From Paramacrobiotus richtersi (taxonomy: Eukaryota > Tardigrada > Eutardigrada > Parachela > Macrobiotidae): a stretch of 26,670 bases of DNA. The notes under the pieces are model-generated. The model was not told the origin of the DNA, did not search any database, and saw nothing but the letters and a program-made list of their open reading frames with translations. Of the stretch, positions 1-10,304 are shown in pieces. Both the position numbers and the translations under genes were made by a program. The number at the start of each line of letters is the position of its first letter. Position 1 is the first letter of the stretch. Where the stretch lies: assembly GCA_034698045.1 (NCBI GenBank), contig JAQGAU010000523.1, positions 1-26,670 of the forward strand, given 5' to 3'.

Positions 1-1159
1 CGCGGACGAAATAGGTTTGGGTCTGTGCTACGGATACGATGAGGCGGCGAAGGATGGTTCACCGGTAAGTCTGGCTTGATCTGCACAGTTCCCGCTGGAG
101 GAACTCACCGGAAGTACCGCGCTGCATCTGTAGGGTCACAAGCTTTATCGGAGGAAACTGCCGGCCTGGGTACTGCAACTGAAGGGAAAGCTGCCCCATG
201 AGGACATTCCGGAGCAGATCTGCCTTCCCACCTTCATTTATGTAGGATAGTTACGACCTTAGCTGAGAAGTATCAAATACCTATGCAGGTTGTGGTGCGT
301 TTTGCAGGACGACAAGTTGTGGTATGCCTGCAGCCAGGACTGCCAAGACGAGGTGTTCGCGTCAAACAAGGGGTTGTTCGAGCATCTGAGGACGTGCCAT
401 GAAATTGTCATAAGTCAGACTGAAGTGTTGCACGCCTGCCCGGCCCAGGCACAGGTAGGATGACCGTCTTTCCTAAGTATCAGACTAGTTCGTGGTAAGA
501 TGAGAAGAGTTGGTCGCTTCGTTCCGCAGGGCTGTCCAGTCAGCATGCACGTCGGATCTCCGCACATGCTGACGCATGTCGCGGCTGTGCATCCAGAGAG
601 GTTGGGAATGTCCGGTGAATATTCCGCAAACGCCCTCAAGGTCAGTTCAAGTGCTTTAACGGTGATTCTGGGTAGGCGGGAGGAAGCACAGTGACTCAGC
701 TAGCATAGACTGCCACCAGGTCTGAACGTTATGCCTCAACCGAAGGTTGTTGTACACTTGTAGATATCGTGCTAGTTGTTGCTAGAATCCTGTACTGATT
801 GTGCGACATCGTTGGCAGAAACGGGAGTGGCTGGTGCAGGCCGTCGAGTGGCAGGCGAACCAGCTTCGGAGGGAGCTGGCTAAGGAGCCTCCTCTACCGG
901 AACATTACGCGGGCTGGATCGGTACAATGTACTGTCCTGTTCCGGTAAGTTGATTATCAGTGTCTTCGTGTTCGCGCGAATCGCTTTGTCTTGTTTGTGC
1001 ACATTTTGTAGACTACCGTTTAGCATCTGCTACAGTTTTTGTCAACGTTTCTAACTGTTTTCGCGGTTACTACAGGACTGTTACTACAAGGACCGCGAAG
1101 AACGGCTCCTCATTTGGCACATTGGCGCATCCCACCAAGATGTGTGGAACGTGGCGTAA
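1..1159 (+). CDS. C2H2-like zinc-finger protein, 3' part (paralogue A, 5' end outside window)
   Basis: Six exons are visible: 1-64 (partial), 134-241, 308-454, 530-640, 819-944 and 1076-1159 (stop TAA 1157-1159). All introns are GT-AG and all junctions are phase 0. The product matches the C-terminal part of the gene at 3376-8150. The last four exons have exactly the same lengths (147, 111, 126, 84 nt) and the second is 6 nt shorter. It keeps a third-finger pattern (C-x3-C, then H-x4-H, around EHLRTCHE) and a fourth pattern ending in THVAAVH. It has several replacements relative to the paralogue but no stop or frameshift, so both copies look constrained. The U-box seen in the other copy would lie upstream of the window, so whether this copy has one is unknown. 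Function is unknown; zinc or nucleic-acid/protein binding is inferred from the Cys/His spacing only. Confidence 0.8.
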
Positions 1160-1446
1160 GCCGATCGATGCGCATTTTCCCTGTGTCCGTTGCGTAGTTT
1201 GCATCTTGATCTTGATTACTGCTGCTGTTGGACAGCATGTTGTTTGCCATGGATGAAGAAATAGTCTTTGATCATAGTTGTATGAATCGAAACTGTTTAG
1301 AAAAGGGCACGCTTTTTTCTTTTGCTGACTGAACCGATCATTATAACACGAAGACTGCTTGGTGATTATTGTTAATCTGAGATTCAGTATTTTCCCTGAC
1401 GGCATGGTCTGGTGCGTAAGATTGTCGCAATGTGATACAATCAGTT

Positions 1447-1452
1447 AATAAA
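1447..1452 (+). terminator. polyadenylation signal of paralogue A
   Basis: AATAAA lies 288 nt after the TAA stop, inside a CAGTTAATAAAT string. The same string occurs after the second paralogue (signal at 8509-8514), so this piece of the 3' flank was duplicated with the gene. Confidence 0.55.
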
Positions 1453-1819
1453 TGATCGTGATCTCTTTATTCATGACTTATATGTACACACCAACAAATG
1501 CCAAATCAAATGAAAAACTTAGTAAATGGTGAGAAAAATGCGTATTGGAGCACTTTAATTGGTAGCGGATAATACAGACAGTAATGATTCTACCGAAAAC
1601 GGACATGACTATAAACAAATGAAGTGTAGAAGTATAGCTGATCTGGCCACCGCTAATAAAGACAGGGTCGGAGAGGAAACGAGCAGTCATTCACTCAGCA
1701 ACAAAAGACAGGCAGATCCCAGATCACGCCACTGCAGCGACATTCTATCTTCAGACGAAATGAGAAGGCGAAATCAGACGGTGGAGTTGCAACAGCGAAT
1801 GCAAATCAACTGCACTTAC
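1453..1819. other. intergenic stretch, no supported gene
   Basis: This stretch lies between the 3' end of paralogue A and the minus-strand TSP1-like exons. A plus-strand frame is open over 1559-1912, but it begins at a non-ATG codon, has no convincing splice context and runs antisense into the TSP1-like exon. Downstream exons of the minus-strand gene could lie here; I could not fix any. Confidence 0.4.
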
Positions 1820-2954
1820 AGACGCTGTAAGAAAGGACGCACTGGCAGTTGTTGCAGAACTTCTCGTAGAAGCTGCAGGGGCGCGGCAGACTGTTGCCGT
1901 TATTACTGCTGACCGGCGGCCGCTTCTGCAGGGGCCGGTTGTTGACCTGCATGCTGAAGGTCCGCTGCGGCTGCACGACGCCCTCCCTGCTCCCCGTCGA
2001 GGGCCGCACGAAGGTGGGCGTGGTGACGGCCTCAAACTCCCCGGCCAGCGGGGTCACCGTCTGCAGCGCCGCCCTGGCACTCACAGGCCCGCGTCTCCAC
2101 CGCCGCCCGTCCCCGCTCAGACACGCCGCCTCCGGCACCTGCTGCCCCGAAACGCCCTCCACTTTGCACGTCCGGTGGCGGGTGTGGATGCCGTGGGCGT
2201 GGCAGGGCGCTGTCGAACAGGCGGACCAGTCCGTCCACTCCGACCATGCAACTGCAGTGAAAACGGTGTTCTATCAGCTAGAAAGACTCATACATATAAC
2301 ACAAGAACGTACCGGGAATCGTCTTGGCAGTGGTGACGATGACCACAGCTTGGAGGGCCCCGACTCCGGGAGGTACGTCTCGTCCTCAGGTGGCATTAAA
2401 TTTCCGTGACGGCTGGTATGTTGTCGCACACGCAGGGCCGGGCCTCGATGCCCTGGCCACCGTTGACGGAGCACGAGGCGTCGTGGTTCGCCAGGGGCGC
2501 GGCGCCGTTGATGGAGGTCATGCCGGCCCGCACGTCCGCCGCTGGATGTCCTAGGCGCTGCACCGCGGGGCCCAGCCCGCTGCGAACCATGAGTCAAACA
2601 ACGTCAGTAGGCATCTACTGATTACTTACAGACTAGCAGCGGGGCGGTGGCGGCGAAGGAATCACCGGAATCCATCCCCTCCTTGACAAACTCCCCCGTC
2701 CCCAGACCCGACTGGGCTGATTCCCACCGTCGCCAGGCTGTCGACGACAGTGCCCAACAAATCCCGCTTCTAGGGCGCCAGCGTCCTCTCCTCCGTCTCC
2801 CGCACCATTTCCCCCAGCAAACTGCTGCGTCGTGACAGTGGTGCTGCTTGTCGTGGTCGTCGTCGCAACTGTGGTCCTGACGGCCGGTACTGTCCGTCTT
2901 GCTGGTGTACCGGTGTCCCGTCCCGATGTACTTGGACTGCAGGTGCTCCAGCTG
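1820..2954 (-). pseudogene. thrombospondin type-1 repeat (TSP1) gene fragment, probably decayed
   Basis: Three minus-strand exon-like blocks with plausible splice sites are 2954-2630, 2579-2432 and 2251-1820. The third is clearest: it opens with AWSEWTDWSACS, then a C-x-x-x-G-x-x-x-R-x-R-x-C core ending HRTCKVEG, and stays open into a Ser/Pro-rich tail. That pattern is the TSP1 fold of secreted and cell-surface proteins. The second holds WAPRCSA and DIQRRTC, but with an in-frame TAG between them, and its matching second half (GGQGIEARPC) is in another frame. The first holds CSSWSTCS in one frame while other natural-looking segments appear in the other two frames. In the third exon the expected VETRAC ending is also in a different frame. 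No signal peptide exon or upstream exons are found in the 420 bases before the next gene. Most likely a pseudogene; indel errors in the sequence are the alternative. The full-length parent is not identified. Confidence 0.55.
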
Positions 2955-3375
2955 CTGCAATCACACATATACATTGTGCATACACTAACAAGTCAGAGCA
3001 TGGTATCCTCGTTCATCGGCACGCTGACCGCATATACAAGGATACGCGAGGCAGTACTGTAAAAGTATTGAAATTTGTGTTCAGCTTCTGACGACATTGT
3101 ACCGCACAGCGGGGTCTACTCCGCAGCAAGTGACTTACCACGCTGTGCTGTTTGCGCTGCGACAGCACCGTTCCGATTTTGTCAGCAATGACTCACCGTG
3201 CTTCGCAGTGCCCTGCCTTTATATCGAAAGATCTTGACTTTTCAGTCTCCAACGGACCAACATGTTTTACCTTCCTTTGGCGTTGTAGCAGTGTAAGCAG
3301 TGTAGTACTTTTAGCAAAGAATGATGAAAATTTGATTTGTGAGTTGTTTGTTACTGTTGGATATTTTTATGAAAA
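2955..3375. promoter_or_regulatory. divergent intergenic region upstream of the U-box/zinc-finger gene
   Basis: 420 bases lie between the TSP1-like block (minus) and the first coding exon of the gene at 3376 (plus). A TTTATA string near 3218 is a possible TATA element, but its distance to the start is not diagnostic. No coding exon could be supported on either strand. Confidence 0.25.
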
Positions 3376-6300
3376 ATGCCGTTCATATCGGTTACCTGTA
3401 TCTGCGCCCGTAAGTGTGCCATACTCCCTGATGCTGTCATACGTGTTATTATTTTGATTTCTTCGAGTGCTGCCGCGAACCTGCAGCTTTGGCACTTTGC
3501 ATTCCCTTGCACTGCGAGACAACGTAGACGCAATTTAACTGCAGTTACAGTAGTTAAAAACGGTATTGTTTAGTGAGCAAAAGCAGTCCGGAGCAGCCTG
3601 TCGTGTCTGTCGTCTCTGGCGAGGTTTTCGAGCAACGGCTGATCGAAGCGTACATCGACCAGCACGGGACGGATCCCGTCAACGGGTTGCCTCTCACTCG
3701 ACAGCAGTTGATTGTCATCCCAGGTAAGGCTAGCTGCTCGTGTTTGCTAACTGGAATATGTAGCTAGTTGACTGCAGGTCTCAGGGCAGCCGATTCCGGA
3801 GCTGGACGAAATGAAAATGAAACGGTATGTGACATATCGCTCATCCATAGAGAGATCATTATTGCGCAACGTATATCCTCCCTGTATCTGAATAGTAGTT
3901 CGGCGTCGATGCACCATAGCGAGTATTGGCAGTAGCGCCGTATTTAAATTTGCATTTGTAACGGTTCTAGTTGCGTGCTGTGTGTGTAGGAGATGCGGAC
4001 GTCTGAGGAAGCAGCAGATGAGCCAGCCCGTGCTGCAACCGCGGAAATCGTTGGGAACATCCCGGAGTCCAGCGTGCTGCCATCGTCCCCGTCGGAGAGC
4101 GTTGACGGCCGCGCGGACGCCCCCGAGGGCCTGGCTGATGTTCGAGGGGATGTGCAGCAAGTTGTCACATTATTGTCGGAAATGGTGAGTGCCACTGAGT
4201 GGCGATTACGAAATCTCTCCTCGTTTTAGGCCAGTCAAGGAGGTTCGCTTTTTTATTACATTTTTCTGATTAATTTATTTGAAAAATGGCAATGAATAAT
4301 TCAGAATGCAGAAGCTTTCCTCGATTTCAAACATTCAAGGAAGGGTGTTGTTAAAAAGTGAGATGAGGTAATAAACTAATAATTATTATAGGTGCTAAAT
4401 CAGAAGCGAATGGTTTTCCCAAATGCCGTACAAATATCCACATGAAGAATCAGAAACGCAGACGTATGAAATTCTGGTGCTTTTTCTGGTTGGATTATTA
4501 TACAAACTTAAAATGGTGAAAGTCGTATCTACGGTATTTTGACGCATTTTTGGTAGATGCAGGCGAGAGTTTAGCAGTATTTGAACAACAACAAAGTGCT
4601 CGCAAAGTTTCAGTACTAGCTGTAGTTACTAGCGACTGAACACGCGGCGCATAAACGGACAGCTTGCGTTTGTAGAACAGTTTCTAACTGGCTGCTGATG
4701 CGTGTTGCGTACCGCCTGGAACACGCTGGACTTGATAAATTATTTGCCTGCGTAAAGCTAAGACGCGGCTTGATGTTGCAGAGTATCGTGGAGGATGCCG
4801 GGGTTCTGTGCGAGAAGGAGCGCACGTCGACAGTGCCTGACGCATTGGACAAGGGTGCTGATGGCAGCAAGACCCCACCCTCCAGCGAGGAAGCCTACCG
4901 CGCCGAGGGCAGTCCGGACACAACTCTGGTCGACATTCCGGTTCGTACCCGTAATCGTATTCTCTCAGTCACAAGGGCGCTCATTGCAACTGCCCCATTT
5001 TGTCGTGATAATTGTATCGTGTGGATGCTCGTCTTGATTTGGTATGCGTGAGTGGCTTGCAGAGACTGACCTGCGGCTTGGTTTTACAGAGCACCGTGGA
5101 AGATGCGGGGATTGATTGTGAGAAGGGGCGCACTTCGACGTCGCCCGACCATCAATCGGGCACAACGACGCCGGATTCTCAAACGGGCCAGTCATCGCCT
5201 GAGCCGGACCGTGCAGCGGGCAATACTACGCCTGACTATGATCCGGGTTACGTCACCGCCAGCCAGGACACTAGTCCGGACAAATATCAACTCCAGACTG
5301 AAGTATGTACCGTAATTCCTCAATCAACAAAAGCCCAGGGCGTTGCTTGTGTTACTCTCTCGGAGAAAGTGTCTGAAGGAAGGGCTGTTGTTAGCGAGGG
5401 GATGGGGCCAGCTGATAAATAGCACGTGCGCAGGAAGTGCACTCGTTAGGTTCACATCCGGTACGCGTAGCGCATCAACCTGCCGTGCTGGCGAAACCTT
5501 CAGTCTTGCATGCTCGTGTGGAAATTTGCACCATGTGGTCGGTCATCTTCATGTTATTCTCTGTTCGTAGGATGAAGCTGAACGCACGCGTATTTGCTCG
5601 GTTCTCACGGCCAGGAAGTTACTTGGGCTTTCTGCTACAGCAGGTAAGCAAACTTGCATAGTTCGCACAATACAATTGGCAGCTGCCGCTTGTGCAGAAG
5701 AAATGAAATGTCTTGTTGACAGTTGCTCCCGCCCCCGCCCAGCCTTCAGTGGACTGTCTGGAAAGTGGAAAGATGCCACCGGAATCCATTGCCCGTCTGG
5801 CTGATGACGTCAAAGCTGGCCTAGAGGAACACTACGGGATATACTCCGGGAAGAACAGAAAGGCCAAATGGTTGAGGGCTGCGCACGACAGGTTGTTGAA
5901 GAAAGTATGAAGCGTCTGAGACATGTTTCGGTGTAGATTGCCACGTGTTAGATCGGTGTCGATTACAGATGTCTGCCAAGGATGCCGACGCTGCGGATGA
6001 ACAGTGCAACGTTGTGGAGTCTCGTTTGCCAGGAGGTGATCGTGTCGTAGCTGGGCGGATGCTGATTCGCACCAGGGATGATGCCGATCATGTTGTGCTG
6101 GTGGGGAGTGTTTCGGTAAGGATTCGCGTGATGCCGCTCTTTATGGCTGACTGACGTAGCTGCTGCATCCCTGGTGTGTAGATGCTGTTTGATGACCCGT
6201 TATGGTGCCCCTACGCCTCCGTTGGACAGTGCCCACAGCAGTTCTGTTCGGATTACTGCAAAGACTTGAAAGTTCACTTGCAAAAGGAGCACCACCTGAA

Positions 6301-8150
6301 CAACGTCCGACTCTATCTGCTGTGCCCTTTCTCGGGAGAGCTGGATGGAGAGCAGCAGTGCCGCGAAATAGTGTACGATCCCCAGGGCATGATGCTGTGT
6401 AACCATGTCAAGCGAGCGCATCCAGATTTCGCGGACGAAATAGGTTTGGGTCTGTGCTGCGGATACGGTGAGGCGGCGAAGGATAGTTCACCGGTAAGTC
6501 TGGCTTGATCTGCATAGTTCCCGTGCGAGCCACTGTCACCGGAAGTAGCACGCTGCATTTGCAGGGTCACAAGCTATATCGGAGGAAATTGCCGTCCTGG
6601 GTACTGCAACTGAAGGGAAAGCTGCCCCATGAGGACATTCCGGAGCAGATCTGCCTTCCCACCTTCATTGATGTTAGGGTAGGATAGTTACGAGCTTGGC
6701 CGAGAGTACTAAGTATGTAGGTTGTATTGCGCTGTGCAGGACGACAAGTTGTGGTATGACTGCAACCAGGACTGCCAAGACGAGGTGTTCGCGTCAAACA
6801 AGGGGTTGTTCGAGCATCTGAAGTCGTGCCATGAAATTGACATAAATCAGACTGAAGTGTTGCACGCCTGCCCGGCCCAAGCAGAGGTAAGCTGGCCGTC
6901 TTGGCCTAAGTATCACGCCGTGGTTCGTGGTACCTATATGGCAAGACTTGATCGCTTTTGTCCGCAGGGCTGTCTAGTCAGCATGCACGTCGGGTCTCCG
7001 CACATGCTGATGCATGTGGAGGCTGTGCATCCAGAGATGTTGGGATTGTCTGGCGAATACTCCGTAAAGGCCCTCAAGGTCAGTTCAAGTGAGGTTTTGG
7101 TTCTAGGTAACTGACAACTTAACTTTTCCACATTGGCCCCACAGGTTTAATATCGTAAGAAAGAGCACTATTCGCCGAATCTAGATCTGTATTTGAATCG
7201 GGCCTGATGTGCAAGGCACTGAAAGCGTAAAGTTAATACAAACCAAACTTATGTTAAACAGTAGCCATAAACCATTGCGCATGTCAGCCACTGCACCACG
7301 ATCGTTGCATAGTGTTCAGCATACACCGACACACTTTAAAACGCAGCACTTGCTGCTGATAGCATGCAGAAAGCCTTCAATTCTGGCTTATTTCTCTAAC
7401 CGGCGTTTTTTTGGTATTATGTCTTGAATTATTTTTATATCGTGAGGAACATGATACAATCATTGTAAAAAGGTGGTGTATTGTAGTGCAGTGGCTTTCT
7501 CGTACAAACATAATAGCCGACAACGGCTCTCTTGCGTGTTTGCTCAAGAATAACTTGCAAGCCTTTCACATCAGGCACGACTTGAAAACAGATCTGGATT
7601 CTGCGAATCGTGCTCATTCCTGCGATAGTGAACATGTACAGATTCGGAAGAGACGATGTGGCGTGGGTTGAGAGTAGCACGGTGGATATAGTGTCAGAAG
7701 GCCTGTGTTATGCTTTGGGCATTTGGCTGAACTGACGCCACAGATTGTGTTGTTGTTAATTCAGCGCAAGTTAAATTACTGTATTGAATACTATTGATTG
7801 TGCTGCATCGTTGGCAGGAACGGGAAGAGCTGGAAAAGGCCGTCGAGTGGCAGGCGAACCAGCTTCGGAGGGAGCTGGCTAAGGAGCCTCCTCTACCGGA
7901 GCATTACGCGGGCTGGATCGGTACAATGTACTGTCCCGTTGCGGTAAGCTCAATGTCCGTCCAAGTCGCTTTGTTTCGTTTAATAACATTTCATAGACTA
8001 GTATAGCATCAGTTGCAGTTTTCTGACAGTTACGAACTGTTTTAACGCTTTTGACGATAACTACAGGACTGTCACTACGAGGATCGCGAAGAACGGCTCC
8101 TCATTTGGCACATTGGCACATCCCACCAAGATGTCTGGAACGTCAACTGA
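3376..8150 (+). CDS. PRP19-type U-box protein with four C2H2-like zinc-finger modules (paralogue B, complete)
   Basis: Exons: 3376-3409, 3574-3723, 3778-3824, 3990-4184, 4782-4940, 5090-5302, 5571-5643, 5723-5904, 5969-6115, 6182-6493, 6565-6678, 6740-6886, 6968-7078, 7818-7943, 8067-8150. Total 2094 nt, 697 aa, with every junction in phase. Residues 1-61 match the U-box of the spliceosomal E3 ligase PRP19 (family: ubiquitin transfer); RRLIEKYI and GTDPINNQPL of human PRP19 align with QRLIEAYI and GTDPVNGLPL. The PRP19 coiled coil and WD40 propeller are absent. Residues 78-350 are an acidic, Ser/Thr/Pro-rich linker. Residues 401-612 carry four Cys/His modules: C409/C417/H432/H437, C448/C460/H475/H480, C550/C554/H568/H573 and C586/C593/H607/H612. 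The start is chosen because the ATG exon ends in GTAAGT and its phase restores the PRP19 N-terminus. E3 activity is inferred, not shown. The weakest junction is the GTTCGT donor at 4941. Confidence 0.8.
4782..5302 (+). repeat. internal exon duplication in the U-box/zinc-finger gene
   Basis: Two successive exons (4782-4940 and 5090-5302) begin with near-identical peptides, SIVEDAGVLCEKERTSTVPD and STVEDAGIDCEKGRTSTSPD. The ends of the introns before them also resemble each other. Their tails have diverged into different Ser/Thr/Pro/Asp-rich sequence; the second contains short TTPD, SSPEPD and NTTPDYDPG-like units. This is a tandem exon duplication that lengthened the linker. Confidence 0.75.
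7079..7817 (+). other. enlarged intron 13 of the U-box/zinc-finger gene
   Basis: The equivalent intron in paralogue A is 178 nt (641-818); here it is 739 nt. Only the edges look alike (GTCAGTTCAAGTG at the donor, a CATCGTTGGCAG acceptor). The extra ~560 bases hold no supported exon and no terminal repeat that I can recognise. Confidence 0.5.
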
Positions 8151-8310
8151 GCCGTTGAATGCGCATTTTTTTTGTCCGTTGGGTAGTTTGTATCATTGTC
8201 CGTTTGTACGCGCCGTGCTGTTCTTGAAATCATGTTGTTGTTCCTATACAGTGCAATTATCTTCATCGCTAACGGAAAGCGTGTGTATGCATGTTATACT
8301 ATGGTACAGC

Positions 8311-8316
8311 AATAAA
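8311..8316 (+). terminator. polyadenylation signal of paralogue B
   Basis: AATAAA lies 161 nt after the TGA stop at 8148-8150. A second AATAAA at 8509-8514 lies in the CAGTTAATAAAT string shared with paralogue A, so alternative 3' ends are possible. Confidence 0.55.
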
Positions 8317-8514
8317 CACTCTTCATCGCTTGATCAGTTAGAAGAACACTGGAGTTGTGTATCAACGTGTCTTTTTTGTACGAATGCCGGCTGTTAGAAG
8401 ATGACCATCTGACATCTTTTCCATGACCGTCTGACACCACCATCTTTTCCTTTACTGGACGCTGTCAGCAGTCTGAGGACATCTCAGGTATTACAGATAC
8501 AGTCAGTTAATAAA

Positions 8515-10136
8515 TCTTATGGTGACAAATACACATGACATATGAACCGCTTTAAATGGTAGCGTTAAACTGTACACACTGATGACCGAATTCGGAAATG
8601 TAAGCAAGGCGTATATACTGTAACCAGCAATTACCAGTCAATGCTTCGACCTTTACTTCCATGACCCACTGAAAGCATACCGGCGACCGGATTTACAACA
8701 AAGAGTCCTTGCGCATGTATCAGTACCAACAATCGTGTTATGAGTGTCGTTGTGCGAGCCTGTACGAGTATTACAGTTAGTTCGCTATAAGCAAACGAGA
8801 AAAGAATGAACGGAAAAGTTAAACTTTGCGGTGTTGTTCAACAGTATCAACACGTCCAGGCCGAATTCTGTGCTTGTAGTCATGAAGCGCAAGTCATTCT
8901 CTGCCAGTTTTAGCAAATCGAAAGTTGGTTCCCAGAGCAACCCAAGAGCTTTCCCGGATCCCATCCTTTACCATTGAGGTCTACAAGAATTGGTATTCCG
9001 TTTCCTGTCTCTTCGGGACCGCAGGGATAAAGGACTGTCGGTACAGGTAGAAAAGAAAGGATGGGCAAGGTCTATCGAATGAGCCATACCGGAGGCCTGG
9101 GTGTACAGTTGACCACATTGTACACCATCGTTTGCACGGTCAATAAAAAGACTCCACCCCCTTCCAGTCTTGGGGCTATGTGTTGCCACTCATCGCTTCC
9201 AGCTATTACAGGCGAGCTTGGTCAAATGCAGGACAAATAGCTAAACAGGACAGCGTCTAAGAAACGGTCTGATATTTGCGTCTGACTGGTCTATTATGAG
9301 TGGATAGTAATGTCCTGACACCCCGTAGATATAGTTAACGCACATTTTTAGAAATGAATAAAATCGCCGAAAATGAACTCGGTAATGGGTACGGGGCTTT
9401 AGGGTGCACAACATGTGTTTCAGACAGTAGCGAACTGCTGTATTTCAACAGAATACTGTTTATCAGTTTATTAGAGTTATGTTCTTGCCGAAATGGCCGT
9501 CTCACGATCATTACTGACAACTAGCTTCATCTGACCAGGCGCAGGAAACACCCGGCTAATCTCTGGATGCATCGTTCAATCTCTTTTTCGTGTGTACTCG
9601 ACATATGTTTCACACAGCAGCGAATGTGCGGCGCCATCAGCCGCAATATTGCGTTAGAACATTAGGCAGAGACACTGAAGAAACTCCTCTTAAATCATTA
9701 TTGGAGTCCATATCACTAGACTGGTCATTTTCTCGCGATTTTCAGAAATACATTTTTGTGAGATGATCGTGCTTTTTTTTGTTGAACAAAGTACATAGCG
9801 TCGTTCAGATACTTACCGACCGGTAACCAGTCGTACAATTTAGCAAAGGTTGACACAGCCTTTTAAATCAGCGAAAACTTCTAGCATCGACCACGAAAAA
9901 AAATTTGAAACCAATTTAATTAATTATTGCGTTGGTTTGACAGCCAATGACAGGTTGATAGCGGTTTTGCGAGGGAGACGATAGCCTCTCCAATGAAGAC
10001 GAAAACAAACCACACCGAGATGTCACGAGAGCTTTATCAAATCGAACCAAGAGCAGATTGAATCAAGGAAGACGCGCACATCAGTTTAAAATATCACCCA
10101 CTCTCTTGACAAATCAAGAAAAACTAAGTGACCAAC
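8515..10136. other. intergenic region, no supported gene
   Basis: About 1.6 kb between the convergent 3' ends of the plus-strand zinc-finger gene and minus-strand DIS3. Short open frames (for example 8968-9189 minus) have no recognisable motif, splice context or ATG exon structure. I see no RNA gene, terminal repeat or tandem array here. Confidence 0.5.
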
Positions 10137-10142
10137 TTTATT
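10137..10142 (-). terminator. polyadenylation signal of DIS3
   Basis: The plus strand reads TTTATT, giving AATAAA on the minus strand, 163 nt after the DIS3 stop codon. It is the first such signal downstream and lies just beyond the hairpin at 10172-10276. Confidence 0.6.
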
Positions 10143-10171
10143 CATCACACAGCAAAACCTGCGTACAGCCA

Positions 10172-10276
10172 AAGCCGCTCGCTAGTTCAGTAATTCTGAG
10201 AGAATAAAATATCATTGTCTACTCTATACATAGAGTAAACAATGATAATTCTTCTCTTATAACTAGCGAGCGGCTT
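10172..10276 (-). repeat. long inverted repeat (hairpin) in the DIS3 3' UTR
   Basis: The outer arms 10172-10187 and 10261-10276 are perfect 16-bp reverse complements (core GCCGCTCGCTAG). An inner pair around 10211-10226 and 10231-10246 (ATCATTGT-TACTCTA) is also complementary with one mismatch, separated by a few bases. The DIS3 transcript would fold this 105-nt stretch into one long stem with an interior bulge. It lies between the stop (10305) and the polyadenylation signal. It could be a small fold-back transposon remnant (GCCAAAG occurs on both sides) or a regulatory hairpin. Confidence 0.8.
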
Positions 10277-10304
10277 CGCCAAAGCAGACGAACAGAGACG
10301 CCAG

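Noticed and set aside
415-639. Cys-rich minus-strand open frame; a similar one at 6934-7131
   Set aside because: Both lie antisense to the same zinc-finger exon in the two paralogues; the shared sequence is the mirror of the duplicated exon.
1559-1912. 117-codon plus-strand frame, hydrophilic and protein-like
   Set aside because: It starts at a non-ATG codon, has no splice support, overlaps the TSP1-like exon antisense and shows no recognisable motif.
2630-2954. Adhesion-GPCR (TSP1 plus GAIN) identity for the TSP1-like fragment
   Set aside because: A segment such as LLGEMVRETEERTLAP is suggestive, but it is short, in a different frame from the TSP1 piece and followed by a stop; not enough to name the parent.
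8968-9189. Minus-strand open frame in the intergenic region
   Set aside because: 73 codons, no ATG-exon context and no motif I recognise; within chance expectation.
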